Origin: Chitinibacter sp. GC72 | GTDB taxonomy: Bacteria; Pseudomonadota; Gammaproteobacteria; Burkholderiales; Chitinibacteraceae | Length of the DNA: 64,000 bases | Direction: 5' to 3' | Assembly (NCBI RefSeq): GCF_009760905.1 | Contig: NZ_VIRW01000003.1 | Span: 62,001 to 126,000, forward strand | In this document: positions 32,761 to 43,200 of the stretch, one piece after another | Layout of the letters: each line of letters begins with the position of its first letter | Position numbering within the stretch: position 1 is the first letter of the stretch | Translations under genes and position numbers: made by a program | The notes under the pieces: generated by a model | Database searches by the model: none | Seen by the model: only the letters and a program-made list of their open reading frames with translations | What the model was told of the DNA's origin: nothing

Positions 32761-33540
32761 CTATTCGTTTTTTAGTACGGGAGTGATGCCGAGCGCTTTG
32801 AGTTTTTTGATCGCAGCATCGGCCTCGATCTTGTTTTTGAAGGGGCCGATTTGCACTCGGGTTTCCAGGTAGGCAGGAATGCCTGCTTGTTGAAGCTGAT
32901 TCAGTAATTTTTCCGCGTTGTTGGCGTGTAAAAATACCCCAGCCTGCACGCTGTAGCCCCGTGTGCTATTGATCGGGCTTGGGAAAACAGCGGTTATCGG
33001 CTTGGTGGCGATTATTGTGCTTGTTGGCTGAGTCACAAGCCTTGGCATTGCTGTCGTTGGAATCTTATTGCTGAGGGGTATTGCTGTGAAAGCAACTACA
33101 GCTGTTGGTTGTGGTCTATTACTTGTGCGGGGTATCTGCTTTGGCAGATTTTCGATTTTTTGAATTTGGTTTTGAGCTTGGTTGCTGTGGGTTTGTTCAG
33201 TATTTGGACTTGGCGCCGGGAGTGCTGTCGCACTTGGCTTGGGGCTAATGCTGGGGAGCGCTGTTGCTTCCGGTGTGGGAACCGATGTGGGAGTGGGTGT
33301 TGAAATTGCGGCCTCGCTCGCTGCGGAGGCTATCTCTGCAGGCTCGCTGGCATTCAGTTCGGGTGCAATTTGTGGAATCTGGACGTTCGGTTCGGTGTTT
33401 TCCTGGCTTTTTTCGATCCAGGCGATGCCAAAAAGGATCGCGGCAATTAATCCACCTGCAATGCCGAGCCGCCAAAGTAGCTGGGTTTTGAGTTGTTGCT
33501 GTTCTTTCTGCTGCAGGATCGGGTCTAGGCCTTCACTCAT
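32761..33540 (-). CDS. SPOR-domain membrane protein
   Basis: 259 aa. A short cytoplasmic N-terminus is followed by one membrane helix (LLWRLGIAGGLIAAILFGIAWIE), a long Pro/Thr/Ser/Ala-rich linker, and a C-terminal SPOR domain of about 70 residues (GYSVQAGVFLHANNAEKLLNQLQQAGIPAYLET and VQIGPFKNKIEADAAIKKLKALG). Such DedD/FtsN-like proteins bind denuded peptidoglycan at the division septum. It is convergent with slyD and divergent from ndk. Confidence 0.85.
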   Translation of the reverse strand: MSEGLDPILQQKEQQQLKTQLLWRLGIAGGLIAAILFGIAWIEKSQENTEPNVQIPQIAPELNASEPAEIASAASEAAISTPTPTSVPTPEATALPSISPKPSATALPAPSPNTEQTHSNQAQNQIQKIENLPKQIPRTSNRPQPTAVVAFTAIPLSNKIPTTAMPRLVTQPTSTIIATKPITAVFPSPINSTRGYSVQAGVFLHANNAEKLLNQLQQAGIPAYLETRVQIGPFKNKIEADAAIKKLKALGITPVLKNE

Positions 33541-33721
33541 TGTGTCTGCTAATCGCTTGTAAGTGTTATAATGATCGGCTATTTGCCTAAAGTTTGCATA
33601 TTGGCATGGTCTTTTAGGCCGATTTAGCCTATGCAGAGGCTAGCTGAAAACAGCCTTGGGCAACAATATTCTTTCGTGTTTGTTGATAAAACTAAACATT
33701 AAACCTCTGGAGCAATCAAAA

Positions 33722-34147
33722 ATGACTATCGAACGTACCATTTCTATCATCAAGCCTGACGCAGTTGCTAAAAATGTAATCGGCAAAATCTATGACCGTT
33801 TTGAATCTGCTGGGCTGAAAGTGGTTGCGGCAAAAATGAAGCAATTGTCACGCGCTGAAGCGGAAGGCTTCTACGCTGTTCACAAAGAGCGCCCTTTCTT
33901 TAATGATTTGGTGAACTTTATGATCTCTGGTCCAGTCATGATTCAAGTGTTGCAAGGCGAAAACGCAGTTTTGAAAAACCGCGAACTGATGGGCGCAACG
34001 AATCCGAAAGAAGCCGCTGCGGGCACTATCCGCGCTGATTTTGCAGCTAGCATCGACGCTAACGCAGTGCATGGCTCAGATAGCTTAGAAAACGCAGCGA
34101 TTGAGATTGCATATTTCTTCGCGGCTTCCGAAGTTTACGGCTCTTAA
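33722..34147 (+). CDS. ndk: nucleoside diphosphate kinase
   Basis: 141 aa from [15 protein letters not shown], after [17 protein letters not shown] holds the phospho-His (about residue 117). Balances nucleoside triphosphate pools. It precedes rlmN as in many betaproteobacteria. A hairpin follows its stop. Confidence 0.97.
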   Translation: MTIERTISIIKPDAVAKNVIGKIYDRFESAGLKVVAAKMKQLSRAEAEGFYAVHKERPFFNDLVNFMISGPVMIQVLQGENAVLKNRELMGATNPKEAAAGTIRADFAASIDANAVHGSDSLENAAIEIAYFFAASEVYGS

Positions 34148-34157
34148 GTAGCTGGAA

Positions 34158-34199
34158 AAAGTGCCCCGGTCTTGCGGTAATACGAGATCGGGGCACTTT
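34158..34199. terminator. hairpin after ndk
   Basis: AAAGTGCCCCG/CGGGGCACTTT, 11 perfect pairs with a 20-base loop that can pair further. Only a short T-run, so it may be partial. Confidence 0.65.
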
Positions 34200-34241
34200 G
34201 CACGATTTGTTTGAAATTAAGACGCAGCGGAGTACACGATC

Positions 34242-35366
34242 ATGTCTTTAAATTTGCTGGATTACGATGCTGAGAAACTCGCGGCTTTGATGGTGCAAAT
34301 GGGAGAGAAGCCTTTTCGCGCCAAGCAATTGCTCAAGTGGGTTCATCAGCGCGGTGCCGCTGATTTTGACGTGATGAGCGATATTGCTAAGTCATTTCGG
34401 CAGAAACTGGCCGAACAGGCCTGTGTGGCTCCGCCCTCCATGATGGCCGAGCAGATTGCGCAGGACGGCACTCGCAAATGGTTACTTGATGTCGGTACTG
34501 GTAATGGCGTTGAAGCGGTTTTCATCCCGGAAGATGATCGCGGTACTCTGTGTGTATCGAGCCAGGTTGGCTGTGCGCTGGACTGTACGTTTTGCTCAAC
34601 TGCACGTCAGGGCTTTAATCGCAATTTAAGTACTGCCGAGATTGTTGGCCAGCTCTGGTGGGCCAATCAGCGTCTGTCATTTGATGCAGCGCGTTTGGGT
34701 AGTGCGGTCAATGATGACACCCGGATTGTGTCGAATGTGGTCATGATGGGGATGGGTGAACCACTGGCCAATTACGATAATGTGGTTTCAGCAATGAAAC
34801 TGATGCTTGATGACAACGCTTATGGCCTTTCGCGTCGCCGGGTTACCTTGTCAACATCAGGGATGGTGCCGCAGTTGCTGAAATTGCGTGAAGATTGTCC
34901 GGTTGCGCTGGCTGTGAGTCTGCATGCGCCGAATGATAAAATCCGCGATGAAATCGTGCCAATTAATAAAAAATACCCATTAAAAGAATTGCTTAATGCC
35001 TGTAATCTGTATTTGGAAAAAGCGCCGCGCGATTTTGTGACGTTTGAGTACGTGATGCTGGCAGGGATTAATGATCAGCCAGAGCACGCGCGTCAATTGG
35101 TCGATTTGGCGCGCTCGGTGTCATGCAAATTCAATCTGATTCCGTTTAATCCATTCCCTAACTCTGGCTATGCCCGATCCGGGCGCGAAGCAATTGCCCG
35201 ATTCCGTGATATTCTCAGTAATGCAGGTTATATCGTTACGGTGCGCAAAACACGCGGAGACGATATTGACGCTGCATGCGGTCAATTGGCCGGCCAGGTG
35301 CTTGATAAAACCCGCCGTACAGAAAAATTGGCTGAGACTCGCCCGATTTTGTTTCAACAAAAATAA
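34242..35366 (+). CDS. rlmN: dual-specificity rRNA/tRNA methyltransferase (adenine C2)
   Basis: 374 aa radical SAM enzyme. The CxxxCxxC motif is [14 protein letters not shown] preceded by SSQVGC, with the mechanistic Cys in the C-terminal [23 protein letters not shown] is also diagnostic. RlmN methylates A2503 of 23S rRNA and A37 of some tRNAs. It stands first in the rlmN-pilW-rodZ-ispG-hisS run, nine bases before pilW. Confidence 0.98.
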   Translation: MSLNLLDYDAEKLAALMVQMGEKPFRAKQLLKWVHQRGAADFDVMSDIAKSFRQKLAEQACVAPPSMMAEQIAQDGTRKWLLDVGTGNGVEAVFIPEDDRGTLCVSSQVGCALDCTFCSTARQGFNRNLSTAEIVGQLWWANQRLSFDAARLGSAVNDDTRIVSNVVMMGMGEPLANYDNVVSAMKLMLDDNAYGLSRRRVTLSTSGMVPQLLKLREDCPVALAVSLHAPNDKIRDEIVPINKKYPLKELLNACNLYLEKAPRDFVTFEYVMLAGINDQPEHARQLVDLARSVSCKFNLIPFNPFPNSGYARSGREAIARFRDILSNAGYIVTVRKTRGDDIDAACGQLAGQVLDKTRRTEKLAETRPILFQQK

Positions 35367-35375
35367 GGCTTCAAA

Positions 35376-36122
35376 ATGAAAAAATACGGCTTGCTGGTGT
35401 TGATGTTGGCGCTTTCTCCTTGGGCTTTGGCAAATGAAAGTCTTGGCTCGAATCAGCAACGAGCTGCCGTGCGTACCGATCTGGCGTCCGAATATTACCG
35501 GCGTGGTGCTTATGCGGTTGCTGTCGAGGAGGCAAAACGGGCGCTTGAAGCGGTATCCAATTATCCGCAGGCGCTGAATGTACTGGCCGTTTCCTATGTG
35601 GCGCTTAAGGATGATGTTAGGGGTCGGATGCATTTTGAGCAGGCGCTAAAAGCTGCACCCAACGATTCGGATATTAATCAGAACTTTGGCAGTTTTCTAT
35701 GCGAACGCGGCGAACATAAAGCGGGTCTTGCGCGCTATGAAGTGGTACTCACCAATACGCTTTATCCTACGCCCGATCTAACTTTGCTTGCCGCAGCAAA
35801 TTGCAGTTTGAAAGCTGGTGACCGGGAGCTGGCCAAAAAATACTTTGAACGTGCGCGCAATACCGCAAGCAATAACGTCTCAGTCAAATTCCAGATTTCC
35901 AATTTCCTGCTCGAAGAGGGTGATTTGCCACAGGCCAAGCAGCTATTTATCGAGGTCTTGCGCGCAATTCCAAAAACACCACCCGAGTTGCTCTGGCTTG
36001 GTGTCCGGATTGAACGTAAAATCGGCAACAAAGACGCAGAGATGCGCTATGCGAACGAGCTTCGCCGCAACTTTCCTGACTCGCTAGAGGCAACAAAGCT
36101 TTTGACCGGACAATATGACTGA
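35376..36122 (+). CDS. pilW: type IV pilus biogenesis/stability protein PilW (PilF)
   Basis: 248 aa TPR protein with repeats such as SEYYRRGAYAVAVEEAKRALEA, YPQALNVLAVSYVALKD and NDSDINQNFGSFLCERGE. PilF/PilW helps secretin PilQ to assemble in the outer membrane. The N-terminus MKKYGLLVLMLALSPWALA is a signal peptide cut after ALA rather than a lipobox, whereas homologues usually have a lipid-bearing Cys. Its end overlaps rodZ by eight bases. Confidence 0.92.
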   Translation: MKKYGLLVLMLALSPWALANESLGSNQQRAAVRTDLASEYYRRGAYAVAVEEAKRALEAVSNYPQALNVLAVSYVALKDDVRGRMHFEQALKAAPNDSDINQNFGSFLCERGEHKAGLARYEVVLTNTLYPTPDLTLLAAANCSLKAGDRELAKKYFERARNTASNNVSVKFQISNFLLEEGDLPQAKQLFIEVLRAIPKTPPELLWLGVRIERKIGNKDAEMRYANELRRNFPDSLEATKLLTGQYD

Positions 36123-37008
36123 ACAGCTAGACAATATTCCGAGTGCTCCCTTTTTACCTGCTGGTCGCCAGTTACGCGCGGCACGTGAGGCTTGTGGTCT
36201 TTCAATTGATGATGTGGCAGGGCAGTTGAAGCTGGCGCATCGCCAGATCGAAGCGCTGGAAAGCGAAGCTTTCGATGAATTGCCCAGTAATTTGTTCATC
36301 CGTGGCTTTGTGCGCAATTACGCCAGACTAGTCAGTATCGATGCCGCGCCTTTGCTTGAATACCTAGCTGGCGTATTGCCGTCTGAGCAAGTGCTAGAGC
36401 CGACTTTGTCAGTATACCCTCAGGTAGAATCCTCCAGCCCATCGTTGGGTGGTGAAAAATCAAGCTTCCCACTGGTTGTGACCATGGCTTTGCTCGGGAT
36501 TTTTCTCGGGGTTGCAGCGGTTTACTGGTATTTGCAACAGCCAAGCAATCCGGATATTGCTTTGCCTGAAATGCCAAATCCGGTGGCGCTTGAGGCCAGC
36601 GCTGCTAGCCAGCTGCTTGTTAACGACAATGCCCATGTCAGCGCATCCGAAGTAATTTCATCTGGTGTTCAGGCTCTGCCTGCTTCCACGCCCGGTGTGG
36701 CCTTGGCTAGTCCTGCCGCTTCCGGCGCCTCCACGGTTATTGCTGCGTCATCTGTGGCACAAGGTGCGCTTGAAGTCAGTGTATTGACCGAATCCGATAG
36801 CTGGGTGCAGATTCTGGATAGCCGGGGCAATAAAGTGCTGTCCGAAATTATCCGCCCAGGATACGAGCGCAAGGTGGCAGGCGTGCCGCCGTTTGCCGTC
36901 AAGATCGGCAATGCGCCAAAAACAAAACTGACCCTGCAGGGGCGTCCGGTTGATTTGAGCAGCTATCTCAAGCCCGGTTCGGATGTTGTTAATATGGAAT
37001 TGAAATAA
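36115..37008 (+). CDS. rodZ: cell shape protein RodZ-like
   Basis: 297 aa. N-terminal helix-turn-helix LRAAREACGLSIDDVAGQLKLAHRQIEALE, then one membrane helix (FPLVVTMALLGIFLGVAAVYWYL, near 120-142), an Ala/Ser linker, and a DUF4115 beta domain (LEVSVLTESDSWVQILDSRGNKVLSEII). RodZ links MreB to the membrane. Gene order after pilW and before ispG is that of many proteobacteria. Confidence 0.93.
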   Translation: MTEQLDNIPSAPFLPAGRQLRAAREACGLSIDDVAGQLKLAHRQIEALESEAFDELPSNLFIRGFVRNYARLVSIDAAPLLEYLAGVLPSEQVLEPTLSVYPQVESSSPSLGGEKSSFPLVVTMALLGIFLGVAAVYWYLQQPSNPDIALPEMPNPVALEASAASQLLVNDNAHVSASEVISSGVQALPASTPGVALASPAASGASTVIAASSVAQGALEVSVLTESDSWVQILDSRGNKVLSEIIRPGYERKVAGVPPFAVKIGNAPKTKLTLQGRPVDLSSYLKPGSDVVNMELK

Positions 37009-37011
37009 TTC

Positions 37012-38286
37012 ATGTCTAGCCTGATTGTCCGTCGTAAAACCCGTCAAGTGCAAATTGGAAATGTCTGGGTTGGTAGTGATCATCCGGTGATGGTGCAGTC
37101 GATGACCAATACCGATACCGCCGATGCCGAAGCGACTGCCCGCCAGATTTTCGAGCTGTGGCGTGCAGGTTCAGAGGCCGTGCGCATTACTGTGAATAGC
37201 GCAGAGGCTGCTGCACAGGTTGCCAACATTAAAACCAAGCTGGAAAACTGGGGCTGCAAAGTGCCGCTGGTGGGCGATTTTCATTTTAATGGCGATCGTT
37301 TGCTGCGTGATTACCCTGATTGCGCCGAAGCACTAGCGAAATACCGGATTAATCCGGGTAATGTCGGCAAGGGTGCCAAACGCGACGAAAAATTTGCCTA
37401 CATGATTGAGAAGGCCATCGAATACAAAAAACCGGTGCGCATTGGCGTTAACTGGGGCTCGCTTGATCAAGCCATTGCAGCGCGGATGATGGATGAAAAT
37501 TCGAAACGCTCGCAGCCATTGACTGCCGAGGCCGTGATGCGCGAAGCGCTGATTGTGTCGGCGCTTGAATCGGCTGATCAGGCCATCAGCTGGGGTTTGT
37601 CGCCGGATCAGATTTTATTGTCTTGTAAAGTGTCGCACGTGCAAGACTTGATTGCTGTGTATCGTGACCTTGGTGCGCGTTGTGATTATCCATTGCACTT
37701 GGGTTTGACCGAAGCGGGTATGGGGTCCAAAGGGATTGTGGCATCCAGCGCGGCGTTGGCGGTGCTAATGCAGGAAGGGATTGGCGATACGATTCGTATC
37801 TCCCTTACGCCTGAGCCTAATGGTGACCGCACAAAAGAAGTGGTGGTGGCGCAAGAGTTGTTGCAAACCATGGGTTTGCGCAGCTTTACTCCGCTGGTAA
37901 CGGCTTGCCCTGGCTGTGGTCGCACGACTTCAACTGTGTTTCAAGAGTTGGCGCAAGATATCCAAAGCTTCCTGCGTGAGCAAATGCCTGTATGGCGCGC
38001 TAAATACCCGGGTGTCGAAGAGATGAAAGTCGCCGTGATGGGCTGCGTAGTGAATGGTCCGGGCGAGTCGAAATTGGCTGATATCGGTATTAGCCTGCCT
38101 GGCACTGGCGAGGTGCCGGTATGCCCAGTCTATGTCGATGGCGAAAAAGACGTGACGCTGAAAGGCGATAACGTTGCACAGGAGTTTCAGGCGATTGTCG
38201 AGCATTATGTCGTGACTCGGTATGGCGAAAACGGCACAAAACGTCGCGTTGATGCGCCAAAAATTATTCCATTGGCTCAGATTTAA
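37012..38286 (+). CDS. ispG: 4-hydroxy-3-methylbut-2-enyl diphosphate synthase
   Basis: 424 aa. The start [29 protein letters not shown] and the C-terminal iron-sulfur Cys in ACPGCGRTT and [11 protein letters not shown] are complete. Catalyses the sixth step of the MEP isoprenoid pathway. Lies three bases after rodZ. Confidence 0.98.
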   Translation: MSSLIVRRKTRQVQIGNVWVGSDHPVMVQSMTNTDTADAEATARQIFELWRAGSEAVRITVNSAEAAAQVANIKTKLENWGCKVPLVGDFHFNGDRLLRDYPDCAEALAKYRINPGNVGKGAKRDEKFAYMIEKAIEYKKPVRIGVNWGSLDQAIAARMMDENSKRSQPLTAEAVMREALIVSALESADQAISWGLSPDQILLSCKVSHVQDLIAVYRDLGARCDYPLHLGLTEAGMGSKGIVASSAALAVLMQEGIGDTIRISLTPEPNGDRTKEVVVAQELLQTMGLRSFTPLVTACPGCGRTTSTVFQELAQDIQSFLREQMPVWRAKYPGVEEMKVAVMGCVVNGPGESKLADIGISLPGTGEVPVCPVYVDGEKDVTLKGDNVAQEFQAIVEHYVVTRYGENGTKRRVDAPKIIPLAQI

Positions 38287-38317
38287 TTTGTATTTTGTTT
38301 AGGGTAGAAAAATAAAA

Positions 38318-39589
38318 ATGGCTCAAACCATTCAAGGGATTCGCGGCATGAACGATGTGCTGCCGCAAGAAATGTCGCAGTGGCAGTTTTTTGAACGCAT
38401 AACGCGCGAATGGCTGGCAGCTTATGGCTACAACCAGATCCGGATGCCGATTGTTGAGTCAACTCATCTGTTTGTCCGCGGTGTGGGTGAGCATACTGAC
38501 ATCGTTGAAAAAGAAATGTATGCCTTCGAAGATAGTCTGAACGGCGAAAAGCTAACTTTGCGCCCCGAAGGTACCGCGGGCTGCGTGCGTGCGTGCATTG
38601 AACACGGCTTGTTGTATAACCAAACCCAGCGTCTCTGGTATATGGGCCCAATGTTCCGGCATGAGCGGCCACAAAAGGGGCGTTTGCGCCAGTTTAATCA
38701 ACTCGGTGTTGAGGCTTTTGGTTTTGCTACGCCCGATCTTGATGCCGAGATGATTGTGATGCTGGCCGATCTATGGCCGCGTTTAGGCCTGACCGGTTTG
38801 CAACTCGAGCTCAATTCCTTGGGTAATACCGAAGAGCGTGCTGCGCATCGTGCCGAGCTGATCAAATACCTTGAGGGGTATGTCGATCAACTCGATGAAG
38901 ACAGCCGTCGCCGACTATATACCAACCCTTTGCGCGTGCTGGATACTAAAAACCCTGCGCTGCAAGCAATGGCTGAAAATGCGCCGCGTCTGGCTGACTT
39001 CTTGGGTGAAGAATCCAAGGCGCATTTCGACGGCGTAAAAGCCTTGCTCGACGATGCTGGGATTGCGTATGTGATTAATCCGCGCTTGGTACGGGGTTTG
39101 GATTACTACAATCGCACCGTCTTTGAGTGGACCACCACCGAGTTGGGCGCACAAGGTACGGTTGCTGCAGGTGGCCGCTATGATGGCTTGGTTGAGCAGC
39201 TGGGCGGCAAGCCTTGCCCGGCCGTCGGTTTTGCGATGGGAATCGAGCGCTTGATGTTGTTACTTGAAGCGCAAAAGATCGTTGCGCCAAGTACGGTGCC
39301 TGACGTCTATGTCGTTAGCCAAGGTGATGCGGCGGCGCGTTATGCCTTTACTGCCGCACGCCAGATGCGCGACCAAGGCTTCAATGTGATATATCATGCT
39401 GGCGGTGGCAGTTTTAAATCGCAATTTAAAAAGGCCGACCAGTCGGGTGCACGCTTTGCCGTGATTGTGGGCGAAGGCGAGATGCAGTCGCAAACAGTCA
39501 ATATTAAAGTGCTGACGGGCGAGAGGCAGGGCGAGCAACAGACTGTCGCGCAAGATCAATTAGCAGGTGTGATGAGTAGTCTTAAATAA
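38318..39589 (+). CDS. hisS: histidyl-tRNA synthetase
   Basis: 423 aa class II synthetase. Motif 1 [11 protein letters not shown] start, motif 2 [13 protein letters not shown] and [14 protein letters not shown], histidine-binding [15 protein letters not shown], motif 3 GFAMGIERL. Complete and of normal length. A HisZ paralogue lies at 46.6 kb. Confidence 0.98.
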   Translation: MAQTIQGIRGMNDVLPQEMSQWQFFERITREWLAAYGYNQIRMPIVESTHLFVRGVGEHTDIVEKEMYAFEDSLNGEKLTLRPEGTAGCVRACIEHGLLYNQTQRLWYMGPMFRHERPQKGRLRQFNQLGVEAFGFATPDLDAEMIVMLADLWPRLGLTGLQLELNSLGNTEERAAHRAELIKYLEGYVDQLDEDSRRRLYTNPLRVLDTKNPALQAMAENAPRLADFLGEESKAHFDGVKALLDDAGIAYVINPRLVRGLDYYNRTVFEWTTTELGAQGTVAAGGRYDGLVEQLGGKPCPAVGFAMGIERLMLLLEAQKIVAPSTVPDVYVVSQGDAAARYAFTAARQMRDQGFNVIYHAGGGSFKSQFKKADQSGARFAVIVGEGEMQSQTVNIKVLTGERQGEQQTVAQDQLAGVMSSLK

Positions 39590-39609
39590 TCAAGGACAAC
39601 GGGGTTAAC

Positions 39610-40239
39610 ATGGCAGCTTTTGACTTACAAGAACAAGAACAGATTGCCGAGCTGAAAGCTTGGTGGCAAAGCTGGGGTAAATCGCTGGCAATCGCCGTGA
39701 TCACTGCTCTGCTCGCATACGCTGGATGGACTGGCTGGCAAACCTGGCAAAAACATCAGTCAGCCAAGGCGGCTGATTTGTATGCCCAGCTGCAATCTCA
39801 GGCGATGGATGAAGCTAAATTCAAGGCGACACTGTCCACACTCAAAGGCGATTACCAGTCTACTGCCTATGCTGCACGTGCGGCTCTGGCTGCGGCAAAA
39901 CTGGCGTATCTGAATGGCAAACCTGAGGCTGCACGCGAAGAATTGAAGTGGGTGATTGCCAATGCCAAGGAAGTTAATTTACGCGATACGGCCAAATTGC
40001 GTTTGGCTTCGGTTTTGCTCGATGACAAAAAGATCGACGAGGCTTTGACGCTGATCAAGACGCCTGAAGAAGAAAGCTACTCGCCGCTGTTTGCCGAAAT
40101 GCGTGGCGATTTGTTGCTGGCCAAAAATGATGTTGCTGGCGCTGCTGATGCATATCGTCAGGCCATCGCCAAATTGCCCAAGGATGCCCCCAACTTGAAG
40201 CTGGTGGAAGTGAAGCTTGACGTGCTTGGAGTGAAGTAA
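39610..40239 (+). CDS. YfgM-family TPR membrane protein
   Basis: 209 aa. Cytoplasmic start DLQEQEQIAELKAWWQSWGK, one membrane helix (LAIAVITALLAYAGWTGWQTW), then periplasmic helices with TPR (YAARAALAAAKLAYLNGKPEAAREEL). E. coli YfgM is an ancillary SecYEG and chaperone-linked protein. Between hisS and bamB as is usual. Confidence 0.93.
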   Translation: MAAFDLQEQEQIAELKAWWQSWGKSLAIAVITALLAYAGWTGWQTWQKHQSAKAADLYAQLQSQAMDEAKFKATLSTLKGDYQSTAYAARAALAAAKLAYLNGKPEAAREELKWVIANAKEVNLRDTAKLRLASVLLDDKKIDEALTLIKTPEEESYSPLFAEMRGDLLLAKNDVAGAADAYRQAIAKLPKDAPNLKLVEVKLDVLGVK

Positions 40240-40240
40240 A

Positions 40241-41368
40241 ATGCAAGTTTTGCGTTCAGCTTTACTGCTTGGTGTGCTGGGTTTGAGTGCATGCTCCTCA
40301 ACCAGCAATATTCCTGACCCTTCACCTTTACCGGTGGTGCAAGCCACGGCAAAGGCCAAGACACTTTGGTCGGCAGCCATTGGCAATGACACAATTTATC
40401 GTTTCCAGCCCGCCTTTTCAGCCCAGTATGTTGCCGTTGTTGGTGGCGGTAGCGAGCTAGCTTTGCTTAATCGCAGTAATGGCGCAGTGAAATGGAAGCA
40501 AGTGCTCGCGCAAAGCATTGCGGGTGGTGTTGGAATCGGTGCCGATATTGTGGCTGTCGGAAGTTTGAAAGGCGACGTAGTCGCTCTGGAGCAGAGTTCA
40601 GGCAAGGTGCTGTGGTCGGTGAAAACCACCAGTGAGATTATTGCCTCACCTGTGATTGATTCAGGTCTGGTGATCGTGCGTTCAGCCGATGGCAAAGTGA
40701 GTGCGTTCTCAGCCAGCTCTGGCGAATTGAAATGGATCTATCAACGTCAGCAGCCTAGTCTGCAATTGCGCAATTATGCGCCTCCAGTCGTTTCTGGCGG
40801 GGTTGTGTATGTTGGGCAGGCCGCAGGCCGTTTAAGCGCTCTGGCTCTGAATGACGGCCGTGTTCTCTGGGAGGCCCCGATTGCATTGCCACGCGGAGCC
40901 AGTGAACTCGAGCGGGTAACCGATATCGTTGCCTCTCCGGTTGTTTATGCTGATATGGTGTGTGCTGTAGCTTTTCAAGGGCGAATTGCCTGCATCAGCA
41001 CGCAAAATGGCTCTCTGGTATGGACCAGGGAAGCTTCCAGCTGGGCAGGCCTTGCCATTGATGAGCAGCGGGTTTATGTGACTGATGCAAAAGGTCACAT
41101 CCAGGCGTTCGAGCGCAATACCGGGCGTTCGGTCTGGAAGCAGGAAGTGCTGGCTTACCGTTTTGTGAGTGCGCCAGCAGTATTGGGTAATCAGGTTGTG
41201 GTAGGTGATCTGGACGGTTATTTGCACTATCTTGACCCTGAAAGTGGGTCTTTGGTCGGCCAGCAAGCCACCGATGGCAGTCGTATTTATTTAGCACCCA
41301 AATCAGTCGGCTCAGAGGCGATGGCTCAAACGCGTAAAGGCAGTTTGTATTTGCTGGGTGCACAGTAA
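40241..41368 (+). CDS. bamB: outer membrane assembly lipoprotein BamB
   Basis: 375 aa. Lipobox LGLSAC at about residue 18. PQQ-like beta-propeller blades recur (GKVLWSVKT, GELKWIYQ, GRVLWEAPI, GSLVWTRE, RSVWKQEV). BamB supports outer membrane protein insertion with BamA. One base lies between the yfgM stop and this ATG. Confidence 0.97.
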   Translation: MQVLRSALLLGVLGLSACSSTSNIPDPSPLPVVQATAKAKTLWSAAIGNDTIYRFQPAFSAQYVAVVGGGSELALLNRSNGAVKWKQVLAQSIAGGVGIGADIVAVGSLKGDVVALEQSSGKVLWSVKTTSEIIASPVIDSGLVIVRSADGKVSAFSASSGELKWIYQRQQPSLQLRNYAPPVVSGGVVYVGQAAGRLSALALNDGRVLWEAPIALPRGASELERVTDIVASPVVYADMVCAVAFQGRIACISTQNGSLVWTREASSWAGLAIDEQRVYVTDAKGHIQAFERNTGRSVWKQEVLAYRFVSAPAVLGNQVVVGDLDGYLHYLDPESGSLVGQQATDGSRIYLAPKSVGSEAMAQTRKGSLYLLGAQ

Positions 41369-41377
41369 GAGAATTGA

Positions 41378-42730
41378 ATGAAACCAACAATTGCCCTTGT
41401 CGGGCGCCCGAATGTGGGCAAATCAACTTTATTTAATCGCCTGACTAAGACCCGCGATGCGCTGGTTGCCGATCAGCCTGGCCTGACTCGTGACCGTCAT
41501 TACGGTCATGGCAAGGTGGGAGAAAAACCTTATCTGGTTATTGATACGGGCGGCTTTGAGCCGGTGATTGATGAAGGCATCATGTTTGAAATGGCCAAGC
41601 AAACGCTGCAGGCTGTTGATGAGGCAGATGCGATTGTCTTTATCGTCGATGGTCGTAATGGCCTGACTCCGCAAGACAAAATTATTGCCAATCGCCTCCG
41701 TCAGGGTGATCGCCCTGTCTGGGTGGCGGTGAACAAAATTGAAGGGATGAATCGTGCCGTGATGACGGCTGAATTTCACGAGCTGGGTCTGGGCGACCCG
41801 GTAGCGATTTCAGCGTCACACGGTGAAGGCGTTCGCGATCTGATCAACGACATTCTGGAAGGCTTTCCCGAGCCTGAACCAGAAGAGGATGTTACGCATC
41901 CAATGTTTGCGATTGTTGGTCGGCCCAATGTGGGCAAATCAACGCTGGTAAATACGATCCTTGGTGAGGAGCGTGTAATCGCATTTGACGCGCCAGGCAC
42001 AACGCGCGATTCGGTTTTTATCGATTTTGAGCGTAATGGGCAGAATTACACCGTGATCGATACTGCCGGTGTGCGTCGACGTGGCAAAGTCACCGATATG
42101 ATCGAGAAGTTTTCGGTTATCAAAACCATGCAGGCCATTGAAGACTGCAATGTGGTGATTCTGGTGCTTGATGCAACGCAAGATGTCTCGGATCAGGATG
42201 CCAAAATCGCCGGCTTTGTATTAGAGTCTGGCCGTGCCTTGGTGGTGGCAATCAATAAGTGGGAAGCGGCTGATGAAGATCAGCGTAATACCATCAAGCG
42301 GGAAATTGCACGCAAACTGGCGTTTCTGGATTTTGCCAAATTCCACTACATCTCCGCCTTGCAGGGTAAAGGAGTGGGTGACTTGTTTGGCTCTATCCAT
42401 CAGGCTTACGATGCAGCAATGATCAAGATCCCAACGCCAAAACTGACGCGTGCGCTGCAGTTGGCAATGGAGCGTCAGCAACCGCCGATTGCGGGCAAAA
42501 TTCGCCCGAAAATGCGCTATGCCCACCAGGGCGGCAGCAATCCACCCGTGGTCGTTATTCATGGTAATGCTTTGGAAGCCGTGCCAGCATCCTACTGGCG
42601 ATACCTTGAACATTTCTTTATGAAAACGTTCAAATTGCAAGGGACGCCGCTGCGTGTGCAATTCAAAAAAGCAGGCAATCCATTCGAAGGTAAAGCGCCA
42701 CCGAAATTGAATCGCCGCGGTAATAAGTAA
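41378..42730 (+). CDS. der: ribosome biogenesis GTPase Der (EngA)
   Basis: 450 aa with two GTPase domains: G1 motifs [14 protein letters not shown] (near 8-21) and [14 protein letters not shown] (near 184), DTGG and DTAGV as G3, NKIE and NKWE as G4, and a KH-like C-terminal domain. Needed for the 50S subunit. Ends the ispG-hisS-bamB-der run. Confidence 0.98.
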   Translation: MKPTIALVGRPNVGKSTLFNRLTKTRDALVADQPGLTRDRHYGHGKVGEKPYLVIDTGGFEPVIDEGIMFEMAKQTLQAVDEADAIVFIVDGRNGLTPQDKIIANRLRQGDRPVWVAVNKIEGMNRAVMTAEFHELGLGDPVAISASHGEGVRDLINDILEGFPEPEPEEDVTHPMFAIVGRPNVGKSTLVNTILGEERVIAFDAPGTTRDSVFIDFERNGQNYTVIDTAGVRRRGKVTDMIEKFSVIKTMQAIEDCNVVILVLDATQDVSDQDAKIAGFVLESGRALVVAINKWEAADEDQRNTIKREIARKLAFLDFAKFHYISALQGKGVGDLFGSIHQAYDAAMIKIPTPKLTRALQLAMERQQPPIAGKIRPKMRYAHQGGSNPPVVVIHGNALEAVPASYWRYLEHFFMKTFKLQGTPLRVQFKKAGNPFEGKAPPKLNRRGNK

Positions 42731-42828
42731 CATTGCTGATTGTAAGCTGTTGAAATTTGTACTATAAGCGTAAGATGTTTTGACTCAAGCCGTATAGACG
42801 GATACACAATAACAAACCGGAGAATAAA

Positions 42829-43080
42829 ATGAGTGCTAAGGGGCAAATGTTGCAAGATCCTTTTTTGAACATCTTGCGCAAAGAGCATGTGCCAGTGTCA
42901 ATTTACCTGGTCAATGGCATCAAGCTGCAAGGGCAGATCGAATCATTCGATCAATATGTTGTTTTGCTGCGCAACACAGTAACGCAAATGGTTTACAAAC
43001 ACGCCATTTCAACCGTGGTGCCTTCGCGCTCGGTTAACGTGCCGCATGACAATCCGGCTGCTGCAGCAACTGAGAACTGA
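42829..43080 (+). CDS. hfq: RNA chaperone Hfq
   Basis: 83 aa. Sm1 [41 protein letters not shown] and Sm2 [13 protein letters not shown] are complete, with a short C-terminal tail ([15 protein letters not shown]). It pairs small RNAs with mRNAs. GGAG before ATG. A terminator follows directly, so hfq can be expressed apart from hflX. Confidence 0.99.
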   Translation: MSAKGQMLQDPFLNILRKEHVPVSIYLVNGIKLQGQIESFDQYVVLLRNTVTQMVYKHAISTVVPSRSVNVPHDNPAAAATEN

Positions 43081-43105
43081 TCATTCCTTGATTGGGTAAT
43101 TTGTG

Positions 43106-43138
43106 AACCCCGAAAGATCCGTTCTTTCGGGGTTTTTT
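43106..43138 (+). terminator. hfq terminator
   Basis: AACCCCGAAAGA/TCTTTCGGGGTT, 12 pairs, five-base loop, then six T. Confidence 0.95.
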
Positions 43139-43200
43139 CTTCTTGGATTTGGCCGTTTGATCCCCACCTAATGATCTGATTATTTCTAACCGAGGTCTGC

